Shown one piece after another: positions 22,668 through 35,700 of a stretch of 64,000 bases of DNA. The stretch is from Dastarcus helophoroides. Lineage: Eukaryota > Arthropoda > Insecta > Coleoptera > Bothrideridae. Made by a program: the position numbers and the translations under genes. The notes beneath the pieces are model-generated. The model saw nothing but the letters and a program-made list of their open reading frames with translations. It ran no database searches and had not been told where the DNA came from. The DNA is taken from positions 7,138,510 to 7,202,509 of the forward strand of contig CM053328.1 of assembly GCA_028583605.1 (NCBI GenBank). Direction: 5' to 3'. Numbering within the stretch: position 1 is the stretch's first letter; every line of letters starts with the position of its first letter.

Positions 22668-23041
22668 TGTAACGCAATGTAAATAGATGAAATAGGATTT
22701 AGAATAGAATTGTAAAATTTAGTAAATAAAAAAAAGTTTCTAGAAGGTTCTGGTAAGGGAAAAGCGGCCGCGATAACGAAACAAACGGCAGATAAGCGTT
22801 CCAGAAATTTCGGCATTCGATAAGCCTTATCTGCCGAAAAGTCTGGAAGACGCGGGCCGAAACTATAAAAAGGCGGTCAGCTTTCCCTCGAGTCAGTCAG
22901 TAGAGTCAGTGTAATTAGCGAGTTAGTAGAAGTCAATAATAAGTGAGTTAATTGTCAATTGTGGTGATCCAAGTTGAGTTCAGTAATAAAGTGGGTTTTA
23001 TTCGATAAGTGTAATCAATTCGAACCAATAAGCCCGTAACA
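22668..23041 (+). repeat. Gypsy 5' LTR
   Basis: 374 bp, TG...CA. It has a TATAAAA box at 22864-22870 followed by TCAGTCAGT about 30 bp on, and an AATAAA signal at 22985-22990. The likely primer binding site starts directly after it at about 23043 (TGGTGTCAGAAGCGGGA); I did not assign the tRNA. Confidence 0.92.
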
Positions 23042-23199
23042 TCTGGTGTCAGAAGCGGGATTATTCGCGGATTGTGCTTTATTACTCGAAAAAAAATTCG
23101 TGCCGGGTGCCGTAGTTGACTTTATCTCGGACGTTTCAAACGGTTAAAGAGTTATACGGGGCGCGTCAAGTAAAATTTTGAACATTCTAAAACGCTTTA

Positions 23200-24625
23200 T
23201 GGATACGAGATTAAAATCGGCCAAAATGGAACAACAATTGCAAGCCTTGCTAGCGATGTTTAAAGACAAAGAAGAAAAAGATCAGGAGAAAGAACGAAGA
23301 CAACAAGAAAAAGAATAGGAAAAAGAACAGGAGAAAGAACGAAGACGCCAAGAAAAAAACTGGAAAAAGAATAGGAGGAAGAACGAAGACGGTAAGATGA
23401 AGAATGAAGACGACAAGAAAAAGAACAGGAGAAAGAACGAAGACGACAAGAAAAAGAACAGGAGGAAGCACGAAGACGACAAGAAAAACAAGAAGATCAG
23501 AAAAGGAATGCAGAAAAACAAGAGTTGCATAGTCTATTAGCAAATATAACAGAAAAAATGGGAGTAGACGCTGCAAAAATGACAGAGGAAATGAAAGAAC
23601 AAATTACAGGAATCAAAGGAGAAATGAAAGAACAAATTACAGGAATGCGAGAATAAATGCAAGAAGAGATTGGCGAAGTTAGGGAAAAAATTGGGGAAGT
23701 AAAAGAAAAATTCAACAGCAAGCTTTTTGATTTGGAAAATGCAACAAAGAGGGAGATCAGCAACATAAAAAATAACATGAAAAAGTTGCTAAGTGGACAA
23801 AGCATACAACATGAATCCGAAAGTGTACCTGCTAGTTCTTCCCAAAAGGTAAAACCTCCGACCTATGAAGGAAAAACATCCTTTCACACCTACGGAAAAC
23901 AGTTCGAAGCTGCTGCAAAGGCCAATCAGTGGACGGAGGAAGCAAAGGCAACCTCATTAGTGGTATCCCTGCTCTGGAATTACTCCGAACTATCGGATCA
24001 AGAACAAGCCAATTATGAAGATCTAGTTAGGGCTTTAGAGCTGAGATTTGGGGACCAACATTTGCAGCAAGTTGTCCGGTCGCAGTTGCTAGTAAGAAGA
24101 CAGAAAAGTGGAGAAACACTGCAAGAATTCGAGGCTGACGTTAGAAGATTGGCGTACATCGCCTATCCAACAGCACCAACCGACTTTCTGGAACTCCACG
24201 CAGTTAGAATCTTCATAGAAGGAATAAGAGACCCGGAAGTTCAGAGAGTGATACGGCTGTCAAACGTCCGAACATCAAGGGAGGCGGCACTGATTAGAGC
24301 TTTGGAGGTTGAAGCCGCTTACAAGGTTTCAGAGTCAGGGGAGTCACGCAGAATAAGGAAATCAGACATCGAAGAGGCGACAAATGACCCTGATCTCGTG
24401 AACATAAACGCCAACATGAAGGAAATGAACGCGAACATGAAGAAAATGGACGGGAGCATGAACACTAACTTGAAGAAAATTGACGCGAGCATTCAGGAAC
24501 TGGTGGGAACCCTTAAAGGCAGAGCCAACAGAAACACATGTTACAACTGTGGCAAACCGGGGCACTTCAAGAAGGACTGCAGGTCGGCCCCAAGAAGTCG
24601 ACAAGCCCCACAGCAGGAAAACTAA
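23200..24625 (+). pseudogene. Gypsy gag: coiled N-terminus broken, capsid and zinc knuckle open
   Basis: The first 150 codons after ATG 23200 (or 23226) are a lysine/glutamate/arginine-rich repeat ('EKEQEKERRRQ' type) with an in-frame TAG at about 23317, at least one frameshift and further stops, including the TAA just before 23657. From 23657 a 322-codon frame is open. It holds a coiled-coil stretch ('GEVREKIGEVKEKF'), the capsid region with 'QFEAAAKANQWTEEAKA' and 'FGDQHLQQVVRSQLL', and near the end a single CCHC zinc knuckle 'CYNCGKPGHFKKDC'. Gag packages the element RNA into particles; this copy would lack the normal start. Confidence 0.85.
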
Positions 24626-27600
24626 AATCAGCCAGTGGGAAGGGGCACTCACTGGCTGGTGTCGAACAACGAGCCCTCAAAACTCTTTCCATCAAACAGA
24701 TAAAAAGAATTATGGGAAGTTTAGTAGTTGCAGCCAGCGTAGATGGGAGGAATGTACAGGCCACAGTCGACACAGGCGCCATGGTTACTTTAGCACGAAG
24801 GAACATTCTTCCGTCACAACCCAAGGTACTGTCGCAAAGAATGGTCCTCAGGACAGTTACGGGAGATACTGCGCCAATTATAGGAGAGGCAGACGTCATG
24901 ATTGGTCTGGGAAAACTAAGGATTTCGCATCGGGACTTGGTGGCAGATATCGAAGACGAACTGATTCTGGGGATGGACGTAATCAGGCAACATGGCTTTA
25001 CTTTCGACCCAGCGCAGAACATTTTAAAGATTGGAAATAAAGAGCTTGTCCTGACTACACCAAAGGACACTCCAAAGGAGGTAAGACTGTTTGCCTGCGA
25101 AACAGCTGTAGTGCAGGGAAGCAGCGAGAAGACGGTTATGGCTGTGATGGAAGGAGATTTGGGCTGCTGCGTTGGACTAGTGGAACCGACTTATGACATT
25201 TCCAAGAATTTGCTAGTGGCGAGATCCGTGGTTAAAGCATCTCAGAAGGTACCTGTGAGAGTTGCCAACGTGTTCCCAACAGCACGCTCAATCAAAAAGG
25301 GTAGTACTCTGGCAGTCTGTACCCCGGTAGCCTCAATAAGCTCCTTGGGAGACAGTTGTGCGCCAGTACAGGAAACGAAGATTGGGCAAGTCAAGTTGGA
25401 AGTGGACTTGAAACACTTGTCCAAGGAAGAAGTAGTTCTGGCTAGGTCATTTCTAAAGAGAAACCACGGCGTTTTTACCGATGGAGACCGAAATCTAGGA
25501 AGGACCGACGTAGTTCGACACAAAATCAACACCGGCGATGCAACACCCATTCGTCAACCCCCTAGAAGATTACCGGTGGTCAAGCAAGAGGAAGTCGCGG
25601 GACTGGTTAAGAAGATGATGAACGATGGAGTCATCGAGGAGTCCAATAGTCCATGGTATTTCCCTGTAGTCTTGGTTACAAAGAAGGACGGGTCAACAAG
25701 ATTCTGTGTCGACTACCGGAGATTAAACGACGTCACTAAAAAGGACAGCTACCCCTTGCCAAGAATTGATGACACAATAACGACCTTGTCTGGGTCCACC
25801 TGGTTTTTAACTTTGGACGTTGAAAAGTGGATATTGGCAAGTGAGCATAGACCCCGACGACAAAGAAAAGACGGCCTTTTCATCTAGGAGTGGATTATAT
25901 CAGTTCACGGTTATGCCTTTTGGACTATGCAACGCACCGGCTACTTTCAAACGTCTAATGGAACTGGTACTTCGAGGACTCACTTGGAAAACCTGCTTGG
26001 TTTACCTAGATGACGTCATGGTGATGGGCAAGAGCTTAAAGAACATTTGGAAAATCTTCAAGAAGTTTTCGACAGATTAGAGCAAGCCAACTTAAAGCTG
26101 AATCCAAAGAAGTGCTTTTTGTTCCAAAGGAAAGTAGAATTTTTGAGCCACACTGTATCAACCGCAGGAGTTGAAACAAATATTAGCAAGACTCAAGCAA
26201 TTCGTGACTGGCCAAGACCCAAAGACAAACATGAACTGAGGAGTTTCTTGGGGCTATGTACCTATTACAGAAGATTTGTGAAAGGTTTCGCCAACATCGC
26301 TGCGCCGTTGCATCAACTAACGGAAGGACTCCCGACTGTGATACCGCTTTCCGAAAACTGATGTCCGCCTTGTGCACAAGCCCTATCTTGGCTTATCCTC
26401 AGCAGATTGGGAAGTTTGTGTTAGACACAGATGCCAGCAACGTCGACATTGGAGCTATGCTGTCCCAAGTTCAAGGCGGTGAAGAAAGAGTAATAGAATA
26501 TTACAGCTAGATCCTGACGAAGCCGGAGAGTTACTATTGCACCACCAGGAAGGAACTACTTGCGATAGTGAAGGCCGTGGAACACTTTCACAAGTATTTG
26601 TACGGGCAAGAATTCCTCATCAGAACTGACCATTCGGCACTTTCTTGGTTACTCCGAATGAAGAACGCGGAGGGACAGACGGCTAGATGGTTAGAAAGGC
26701 TTCAGCAGTATCACTTTAAGGTGCATCATCGACCGGGACGACAGCATAACAACGCTGACGCTTTGTCCAGAAGACCTTGTGGGGATTGCAAACATTGCAG
26801 ACGAGTTGAGGATCATGAGGACATGGTGGATATAAGGGTCACTTCTGTCCAGCCAAAAGACGAATGAACTGTTGAAGGTCTTTGGAAGCTACAGAGGAGC
26901 GACGCTGATATCTGATCCATATTGGAATGGAAAGAAGCTGGAGACAGGCCGAAATGGCAAGAGGTTTCCGACAGAAGTCCAGCTCTTAAGAATTTGTGGG
27001 CTCAATGGAAATCCCTCCAGGTCGAGGACGGGGTACTGAAAAGAGCATGGGAAAGCGCGGATGGAAAGCGTGTCAACTTGCAGTTGGTGGTGCCTCAGGA
27101 GAAGATTCCACAGGTCTGTGGGAGGTGCACAATGGGACCTCTGGTGGACACCTAGGGATGAACAAGACCCTGGAGAAGGTTCGAAAACGGTTCTATTGGG
27201 TTAACTGCAGGGAGGACGTCGAGCGGTGGTGTCGGAAATGTGTCACCTGTACTGCATCCAAGGGTCTTCGTACGAGAACCAAAGGGGCCCTGAAGCAATA
27301 TAATGTGGGAGCTCCATTTGAAAGAATTGCAATCGATGTGGCAGGACCATTCCCAGCTTCAGACGATGGAAACAAGTACATCCTGGTGGCCATGGATTAT
27401 TTCAGTAAATGGCCTGAAGCTTATGCCATCCCGAACCAGAAAGCCACCACAGTCGCAAGGGTTCTTGTGGACAACTTCATCTGTCGATTTGGTGTTCTCT
27501 TGGAACTACACTCGGACCAGGGAAGGAACTTTGAATCGGGGGTTTTCCAAGAGCTGTGTCGTTTTCTTGGAGTAAGGAAAACTCGAAAAACACCTCTTCA

Positions 27601-28173
27601 TCCACAGTCTGACGGAATGGTGGAGAGATTTAACAGGACCTTAGAGGAACATCTTTCGAAGGTCGTTTCCAAACATCAGACCGACTGGGACCGACATCTA
27701 CCACTGTTTCTGATGGCCTATCGCGCGGCAACTCATGAAACTACAAGTCAGACTCCGGCAAAAGTGATCTTCGGGAGGGAACTGCGGCTTCCGTGTGACT
27801 TGGTGTTTGGATCACCAAGGGAGATCCCCAGGGAAACGATGGGTTTCGTAGATGACTTGAGGGAAGCGATATTGGAGACGCATGCTCTTGTGCGGACGAA
27901 GATCAACTTGGCGACGGACCGGATGAAGGCCAGGTATGACATGAATGCCAATCATGGTGGTTTTAGTGAGGGCGAATTGGTATGGCTATACAACCCTCAG
28001 CGAAAGAAAGGAGTTTCGCCAAAATTTCGCCATCTTGGGAAGGGCCGTACAAAGTGCTGAAGAGGATCAACGACTTGGTATACAGGATCCAGCATAGCTC
28101 CAGGAGTAAAATGAAAGTGGTACTCCTGAACGGACTATGCAAATATAGTGGCGAAGTGACTGATTGGAACTGA
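24538..28173 (+). pseudogene. Gypsy pol: protease, reverse transcriptase, RNase H, integrase
   Basis: Pol overlaps the end of gag in the -1 frame. Protease has 'VDTGA' (about 24766) and 'ILGMDVI'. Reverse transcriptase has 'FCVDYRRLN' and, after a frameshift at about 25830, 'MPFGLCNAPATF' and catalytic 'YLDDV'; another shift follows at about 26050. RNase H ('DTDASNVDIGA') is in a third frame and is interrupted by TAG at about 26507. Stops also follow 'QPKDE' (about 26867) and lie near 26913. Integrase from about 27150 has 'RKCVTC', 'ERIAIDVAGPF', 'HSDQGRNF' and 'DGMVERFNR' (the D,D,E residues) and ends in a GPY/F-type 'WEGPYKVLKRI' after another shift near 28040. The copy is non-functional. 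Confidence 0.9.
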
Positions 28174-28203
28174 TCGGGACGATCATTCCTAAGGGGGAGG
28201 CAG

Positions 28204-28576
28204 TGTAACGCAATGTAAATAGATGAAATAGGATTTAGAATAGAATTGTAAAATTTAGTAAATAAAAAAAAGTTTCTAGAAGGTTCTGGTAAGGGGAAAG
28301 CGGCCGCGATAACGAAACAAACGGCAAATAAGTGTTCCAGAAATTTCGGCATTCGATAAGCCTTATCTGCCGAAAAGTCTGGAAGCCGGGGCCAAAACTA
28401 TAAAAAGGCGGTCAGCTTGCCCTCGAGTCAGTCAGTAGAGTCAGTGTAATTAGCAAGTTAGTAGAAGTCAATAATAAGTGAGTTAATTGTCAATTGTGGT
28501 GATCCAAGTTGAGTTCAGTAATAAAGTGGGTCTTATTCGATAAGTGTAATTAATTCGAACCGATAAGCCCGTAACA
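28204..28576 (+). repeat. Gypsy 3' LTR
   Basis: 373 bp, colinear with the 5' LTR including the TATAAAA box and AATAAA. It has small differences such as GACGCGGGCCG against GCCGGGGCCA ahead of the TATA box. Confidence 0.92.
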
Positions 28577-28720
28577 ATATTCACACCACAGCCAGCTGAG
28601 ACGTTAGGACTAAACATTTTAGCTTTAGCGTGCTCTCATTTACCGTTTTAGTCATTAATGAGCCAATTCTGTGAACCATAATTTTAACTGCTTCAAATAC
28701 TAGTTATTTAAAAAATGTTA

Positions 28721-28726
28721 TTTATT
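28721..28726 (-). promoter_or_regulatory. polyadenylation signal (AATAAA on - strand)
   Basis: It lies 64 bp beyond the stop codon of the leftward membrane-protein gene. The 28577-28720 interval between it and the Gypsy element shows nothing else recognisable. Confidence 0.5.
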
Positions 28727-28789
28727 TTGAATCAACGAATCTTTAGTTTTTTAGACTCTTTGGTCGGTGCTATTTCAAATTACACTTAC

Positions 28790-28990
28790 TCAGATATCGC
28801 ACAATTTAATATTCCTTTGAAAAGAACATAATACAGAAAACCAGTTGTATATAATAAAAAGAATCATGACACAATTTAATCTACTGAAGTTTACACATTC
28901 CGTGTAAAAATGAAGAATGAAAATCACAAATTCCAAAATAATCATAAAAGCGTATAAAAACAGAAACGGCATAAACAAAAGATGATTCTC
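28790..28990 (-). CDS. leftward membrane-protein gene, exon 3
   Basis: Sixty-six codons and TGA, after the acceptor TCCATTTGCAG. It carries the last two hydrophobic segments and ends 'RNIKLCDI'. Confidence 0.65.
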   Translation of the reverse strand, partial: ENHLLFMPFLFLYAFMIILEFVIFILHFYTECVNFSRLNCVMILFIIYNWFSVLCSFQRNIKLCDI

Positions 28991-29415
28991 CTGCAAATGG
29001 ACAACAAATTATAAAAGAAATTTTGCCAAATATTTTATAAAATATACCGTTAAAGTCCCAATGACCAACAGCGCGTAATACTCCAAAGAAATAGTGAGAA
29101 ATATCAATTTAAAATCCCTTTCGACTTCAGCTGAGACAACTTTCCCATTTTTGAGTCTATTTCTCCACATGTACCCCGGCAATATAGGCCCACATTTTAT
29201 GATCCTAATGATATCCAGCAAACTCAAAGTCTGAAACAAAATTGAATCAGATTCCATACAGACGATTGTCTGTAAAACATTACCACACCCAACATTCCCA
29301 AACAGCCAGTATACAGCGTGGAATATGCCATAAATGAATGATTGCACATCTGTTTGAGCGACTTTTGATTATTTTTAAACATAGGACCTATAAAAGTATA
29401 AAACGGAAGCTTCAT
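28790..29415 (-). CDS. unrecognised four-helix membrane protein, three exons
   Basis: Exons 29415..29284, 29230..29048 and 28990..28790 are separated by introns of 53 and 57 bp with GT-AG ends and join in phase 0 to a 171-aa protein. It has four hydrophobic segments: 'MAYSTLYTGCLGML', 'LIFLTISLEYYALLVIG', a long one around 'FMPFLFLYAFMIILEFVIFIL', and 'VMILFIIYNWFSVLCSF'. A basic loop with 'YMWRNRLKNGK' lies between the first two. There is no signal peptide beyond the first segment. I do not recognise the family; the small size and layout resemble insect-specific tetraspan proteins. It shares a 190-bp upstream region with the gene on +. Confidence 0.7.
29048..29230 (-). CDS. leftward membrane-protein gene, exon 2
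   Basis: Sixty-one codons, 'TLSLLDIIRIIKCGP' to 'LLVIGTLT', with donor GTATAT. Without splicing, the frame would reach a stop 13 codons later, at 29009. Confidence 0.7.
29284..29415 (-). CDS. leftward membrane-protein gene, exon 1
   Basis: Forty-four codons starting 'MKLPFYTFIGPMFKNN'. The donor GTAATG follows a complete codon; the 53-bp intron ends TTTGTTTCAG. Confidence 0.7.
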
Positions 29416-29606
29416 GTTTCGAACGACAATTTAGAACCAGTCCCATAAATTTTGACTTCCCTTTGACGTTCCGTAACCAATCCTCACGTCTTTTTGATAA
29501 CTGAAGTATCCAATGACAACGAACAAAAAACTTAACACGACCTGCCAAAAAGTATGTTTTCGACGTGACGTTTACAGAAATTGTAATTTTTCAAAATTGA
29601 ACAAAC
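29416..29606. promoter_or_regulatory. shared upstream region of two divergent genes
   Basis: Only 191 bp separate the two start codons, so both 5' UTRs and any core promoters must lie here. It contains two TGACGT-type motifs (about 29463 and 29567). I see no TATA box for either direction. Confidence 0.55.
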
Positions 29607-29763
29607 ATGAGTGATAGCACTATCATAATTAAAAAACCACCACAATCGGGCGAATGTAAAACTAGGACCTTCGGATCTGCCTCCAACGTTGTCGCTGCTT
29701 TCCTATGGGTGATATCGGCCATATTTTCGTCAGCTAAAGCCGACATTAGCCCCAATGCTACAG
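29607..29763 (+). CDS. rightward membrane-protein gene, exon 1
   Basis: Start ATG at 29607; 52 codons plus one base, with donor GTTAGT. Confidence 0.7.
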
Positions 29764-32700
29764 GTTAGTTTGTCTTATCGAATGGTTGATGTATTTTTTT
29801 GAGATGTTTATGCCTTACGGTAGAATTGCTTTCAATATGTCATTTTAGGTCTTAATATAGCAATAACTCTCCAAGATGTTGTGATTTTATGCATAACTTG
29901 TTGGCTTCTGCACAAATCTTTTTCTACGGTGAGTATTCGTTAAAATCATGTACCGTCAAAGATAAATTGAATTTGTTTTTAGAGAAACGTAATTTTAGCT
30001 ATTCCTTGGTTAATTGTAATGTCCCACAGCATGTACTTTACGCATTACAAATCTCTATTGAAAATGATAGCAACGTTTAAGCACGTTAGACTAGCTACAG
30101 GTTTGCCTTGGGCTACGGTGGCCCTCAGTTCACTTGCGTTGAGTAAGTATTCACCTTTTGAAACTGGGCACAAGGCGCCACCTAGGGGCGTTCTTAAATG
30201 TTCAGCCGCCCGCGTGTCTATGAGAATTTGGCCACCCTAAACTATTTTTTTCTAATGAAGTACGGAAACAGGTCGCAGTCAGGAATTTTACAAAAGAAGT
30301 TTAAGATTTATAACAAATACTACTCTAAATTTTAGGCAAAAAAATGCGACATTTCGAGATTGAAATTTTAAACAAATCAAAGTGTGTGAAAAATTTTGAA
30401 ATTTAGAGTTATTTAAAATGGATATTTAAAGAAAATTTGAAATTTTTGAGCTTAAATATGAAATTTAAAAAAATATCGAAACTGTTATATTAAAAATGTA
30501 ACAAATTATTGTGTACTGTAACTAATTATTAGAAAAAAGCAATTGAAATCGCAAATTTTGAATTATGAGGAAAAATTAAAATTTTCCAGGCGCGGATGCA
30601 GAATTTTGCTGAGGTGGGGGCAATTTTTTAATGATTTTACTCATCTTACAGACAGTAACCTAGATCAGGGATGAGCAAGACGTGGCTCGCGAGCCACATG
30701 TCTAAGCTCTAGTGTTTTACGTAAAAATTTTGGAAAAGAAAATGTCAAACAATTTGATGAAAAAAAGAACATAAATTTCCACGATTCATGAAATATCTTG
30801 GACATGAGCGTAGGCAAGATTTTCTTTAAGGGGGGGAACAATAATCCTTGTAAAAAACTCATGGATAAAAACGAAAACCTTCTGGCTTGGCAATGTGTAT
30901 TTTTACTGAAAAACTACACAATTGGGGACATCACATTTTCAAATTAAAGTCAAAATTTTGAAAAAAGCCCAATCTTAAGAAAAACCTTTTGGAGAACTTT
31001 AAATGTCGAAATTTCGAAAAAGTGGAAATGTAAAAGAGACGAAATTTCCTAAAAGAAATTTTTGTAAAAAGAATTGTAATTTCCAAAACAAGTCGAATTC
31101 AGGTTAAAAAAATGCAACTTTTAAAAATAATGATTTCAGAATTTTTATTTTATTTCAATTTTGTCATATTTTTGAAATTTTTCAACAAATCTTTTTTTCA
31201 AGATTTCCTAAAAATATTCTTCTCAGATTGTTTATATTTCTATTAAAATTTTGATCCAATTAAAAAAAATAAACGAATTTTGTGAAAAAGTCTAAATCTT
31301 TGAAAAAAATTCCATTTTAAATGGAAATGTCCAGAAACACATAAAATTGAATTTTGAGTTAAAAGTCAAAAATTGTAGAATAACATGAATTTTGAACAAG
31401 TTGAAATTATCGGGAATAAAATTTTAAAAAATCAGAAAAAACAAAGACTTCGCACAAATTGAGGATTTTTGAAAATTACGTTACAAATTACAACAAAATA
31501 TTGAACTTTCTAGGAAACATTCCAAATTTCCAAAAGAAGGTCCAATTATAAAAGGAAAATTTTAAAAATTGAAATTTTCAATAAATCATATTGAAAATAA
31601 ATACCTAACCTTTCTCAAAACTCGATAAATGTGCAAAATTCAAAAAAAAATCAAAATTCTCAAAAATCTTATTTTGTGAAAAGACGCAATTTTCAAAAAA
31701 AAGTCCAAGTCTGAGAAAGAAAAATCGCAAGATTCAAATACATTGTTCTCAAAATTTAGAATTCAGTAAAGATATTGAATTTAGAAGAAATCTTTATCTC
31801 GAAATTCCCAAAAATATTTTTCGCAACAACAGAAACGTGAACATTTTCAGAACCATAAAATCATTTGACTTAAAAGTCGTATTTTATTGAAAAAGCCAAA
31901 TATTCAAGAAAAAGGCAAAATTTTGAAATAAATAAACCATTTTTGAAAAAATCCAAAAAGTAGGATTTTGAAAACAAAATCGAAATTTCGAAACAGACAA
32001 ATTTTGAGGAACAGGCGAATTTTAGGTAAAAGACCATTTTAGAAAAATTCGAAATTTTGAAAAAAACGATGAATTTACTAAGAAAGGAGAAAATGTATTG
32101 AAATATTAAATATCGGATATGGAGATAAAAATCAAGATTTCCTGAAAATGGCAAATTTTAGGAAACCAGTCAGAATTTCTAAAAAAATCGTAATCTAGAA
32201 GATCGAAATTTTTAGTAAATGTTCAGAAAAATATCGGAATTTGAAAAAAAAAATTCGAGAAAACTTTGAATTGGACAAAAAATTGTCCAAAGAAAGTCAA
32301 ATTAAAAAAAGTCAAAAAAAAATAGTCAAAACCCCGAGAAAAAGACGATATTGTGAGAGAAATTTTGCAAAGAAGATCTAAATTTTGAGACAAAGCATTT
32401 AATCTTAGTGAAACTTCGAAATTCAGAAAGAGTAAATTTTAAGAGAAAAATCAAATATTTATTTTCTCTGGACTCTCTGGGCGAGTCAGAGGAAGACAGG
32501 CTTCCTACCTTACCTCAACAGGTGTCAGAAAATGTCAAATATTGTGATAACACATCGAAATTTGGACAAACAAGTTGAAACTACCAGAAATTTGGATTAA
32601 GAAGATTAAGAAAGGGTTGAAATTTACAAAGAAAGTTTTGGCCTTTCACACGAATTTTAAATTTCTGAAAAATATACCTTTTTGTCAAAAGATCGACCAG

Positions 32701-35700
32701 ATTTCGAAAAAAGGCAAAATTGAATAAACAAGCTAAAATTTTCAGAATCAAAAAAAGGCGACATTTTCAGAAAAAGTCGAATTTCGAGAAATGACGAAAT
32801 TTCAGAAAAAAATGAGGAACTTTTAAATTCAAAATTTTGACAGTCATGTTTGATAAAAGAAGGCAAATTTTATGAATAAATGCAAAATTTTAAGACAAAA
32901 AGTCAAATTTTGTAAAAAAATATACTAAATTTGAGAAAAAGGTAGAAATTTCGAAAAAATGTTTCAAAGAAAGGATGAATTCTGAAGAATTGGAAAGTCC
33001 TCCAATTGAATACATACAAATTTTCAAGGGGGTAAACCAGGGAGTGCAAGCGCCCCAGCATTCATATTTTTCTCACATGCCGCCTGCACAAAATTTTTAG
33101 CCTTGTAATTGGCCCGCTGTAAAAAAAGGTTGCTCATCTCTGACCTAAATAATTTTTCAGATAGCGGAAATTCTACTTTTTTAATATAAAGCATTTCTCA
33201 TGTTTGCAAAAAACAAGCTCAAAAATTGTTTATATATATATATCCCTTACTAAACGAAATACAAGTAGCTAGGATTTCAAACCTGCACCGAATCAAAAAC
33301 AAAAGAAAACAATTAATTTTGTGAAAATAAAAATCAGAGTTGAACCAAAAACAACATCGATTTATCGTCCATTATTACAATCGATTGATTGGAGAAGCTC
33401 ATTTTCTAAATTTTGTCTTTCTTCTCGTTTCGGTTTTGAGTAAAGAATTTTTTATATTTACTCTATGGTTTTCGAGATACTTATAAATTTGGAGTTTTTC
33501 CGAAATTAAGACCTTTTTCATACTTTAAGGTTTATTCTTTCATTTTTTTTCCGAATATTTGATTTATACAGGATCGAATTTAATTTGAGTTTTTTTGAAA
33601 TTCTGCCTCTGATCTCAAAATTTCGAGTATTCTGTCAAAATTCTAGTCCAATGCGGTTTTCAGAACTTTCAAAGAGTACGACCTTTTGAAAATTTAATTT
33701 TTTTGATTTCAAATTCATTTCATAACTCTTGCATATAAAAAATCTAAATTTCGTAAGCAATATAATATTTACAAAAATTTGGATAAAATGGAAATACATT
33801 TCGAAATTTGAAGGAAAAGGTCGACATTCAAGAATAACATCTGAAATTTTGGGAAGCAAAGTAAAAATTCAAAGTATAAACCCGTTACTTCAAAATAAAA
33901 GTAAAAGTTTTTAATATAAACCTGTAACTTATACAAAAATTCGAAATTGATTCCGAAATTAAAATAAAACTAGAAATCTACAGAAAACACGATTTCAAAA
34001 TTTCGAGATACCTTCCTATTTCGAGAGTAAAGTGGAATTTTTGGAGAATTAAAAGTGCAAACAGACATTCGATTGTGAAATTAACAAAGAGAAACATAAA
34101 CAGAAAAATTTACCATATAATATAATTGAAAAGGACAGAAAATTTTATGAATGGTACCAGAATTTCAAAAAAAGGGCGCCCCAATTTCAGAAAAAGAAGA
34201 AGAAGAAAAGAGAAGGTCGACTTTTGATTTTTAGAATCAAAATTTGAGGAAAAAAGAATCAAAATTCATGGAAAAAATATGAAAGCCTCTATACAAAATT
34301 TTGAGAATAACCTCGAAATTTATAAAAAAGAGAAAAAAAATCGATTTTTCTTGTACTAATTTCGAGTATTTTCTCAGTATTCTTACTTTACATTTAAAAA
34401 TTTTCATTATTTTTAAGGCTAAACTTCAAAATAATCGAAAATAAAAGAAAAATTATAAAAACCTTCAGGAAAAATTCAACAATTTGGGATTAGGTAAATT
34501 TTGAGCAAACGGGCAAAAAAAAGTGAAAATTTCACATTTAAAGTCGAAATTATTGAAAACCTGAACATTAAAACTGAAAAGTGGGATTCGTAGAAAAAAA
34601 GATTAAATTTAGGTTACTCGCAATGTGGAGAATGACTGTCGAATCTATAAAAAAAAGAACAAAATCAAATTAGAAAAAGTTCGTGATTTGTTTTATACAT
34701 TTTGAATTTTTTTATCTATTTTTTATCTGTCGCCTAAAAATTTATATGAAACTTACGCTTTCAATTTTTATTATTTTTAAATTTTTAAGAATAAAGTTAA
34801 CATTTCCAAAAAGTTTCTAAATTTAAAAAATGTTCTCGAGTATTTAAAAATAGTCGAAATTTCGAAATCGAAATCAAAATTTGAAAAAACAAATGTCAAA
34901 TTTGAAATTTTCTGAACAAGGTATTAATGTCGACTATAGAAATTTTTACTAATAATTATTCACTGAAAATTACTCATCAAATTTTCGGATTTGTACTGGA
35001 GATTTCGAGAAAGAAAAATAAAAATTTTAAGTTTCAAATAATTTTTTTTTGTGGAACGGACTGGTCCTTGGTTATCTTCAAAAATTGAAATACAAAACTT
35101 GACCCCCTCAGTATCTCTCTATCGAAACGCGTTAGAGCAACTTTTGTTGTGTTTTTTAACCTTTCTTGGTTTCAGTTATCTTGATTGCAATACCAAATCA
35201 GAATTGTTCTCTCTGGCCCGAAAATTGACCACCGAACCTGTCAACTTAAGAAGTTTTATTTTTGGTTCGAATTTTTGAGTTGAATCTTGAAATTTGAACT
35301 TTATCGCAATTTGCCTTTGAAATAATTTTTTTCGGTAAAAGTAACTGCTTGTAACAATTAGGGAAGAAACGTCAGACTTTTCACGGTTTTTAAGATAATA
35401 GATTTTTGGCTTAGAAACTCATGGGAAGAGATTGGTCTTCTCTTATCTACGTTAATGTCAAACAATTTGATGAAAAAAAAGAACATAAATTTCCACGATT
35501 CATGAAATATCATGGACATGAGCGTAGGCAAGATTTTCTTTAGGGGGGGGGGGGCAACAATCCTTCTAAAAGACTAATGGGTAAAAACGAAACCTTCTGC
35601 CTTGGTAATGTGTATTTTTACTGAAAAACTACAGAATTAGGGACATTGCATTTTCAAATTAAAATCAAAATTTTGAAAAAAGCTCAATCTTAAGAAAAAA

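Larger units (their letters stand above)
22668..28576 (+). mobile_element. Ty3/Gypsy LTR retrotransposon, full length but disabled
   Basis: Two direct LTRs (22668..23041 and 28204..28576) begin TGTAACG and end GTAACA. They are flanked by the 4-bp duplication ATAT (22664-22667 and 28577-28580). Gag and pol lie between in the order zinc knuckle, protease, reverse transcriptase, RNase H, integrase. A purine-rich run (AAGGGGGAGGCAG) precedes the 3' LTR. I count about ten differences between the LTRs, roughly 3%. There is no env-like ORF after pol. Confidence 0.93.

Noticed and set aside
23250..24652. Open frames on - across gag
   Set aside because: They are reverse-strand shadows of the lysine/glutamate-rich gag repeat and capsid.
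30143..30240. Read-through frame after exon 3 ('KYSPFETGHKAPPRG')
   Set aside because: It lies after a strong donor site and has no hydrophobic continuation; the exon at 48113 fits better.
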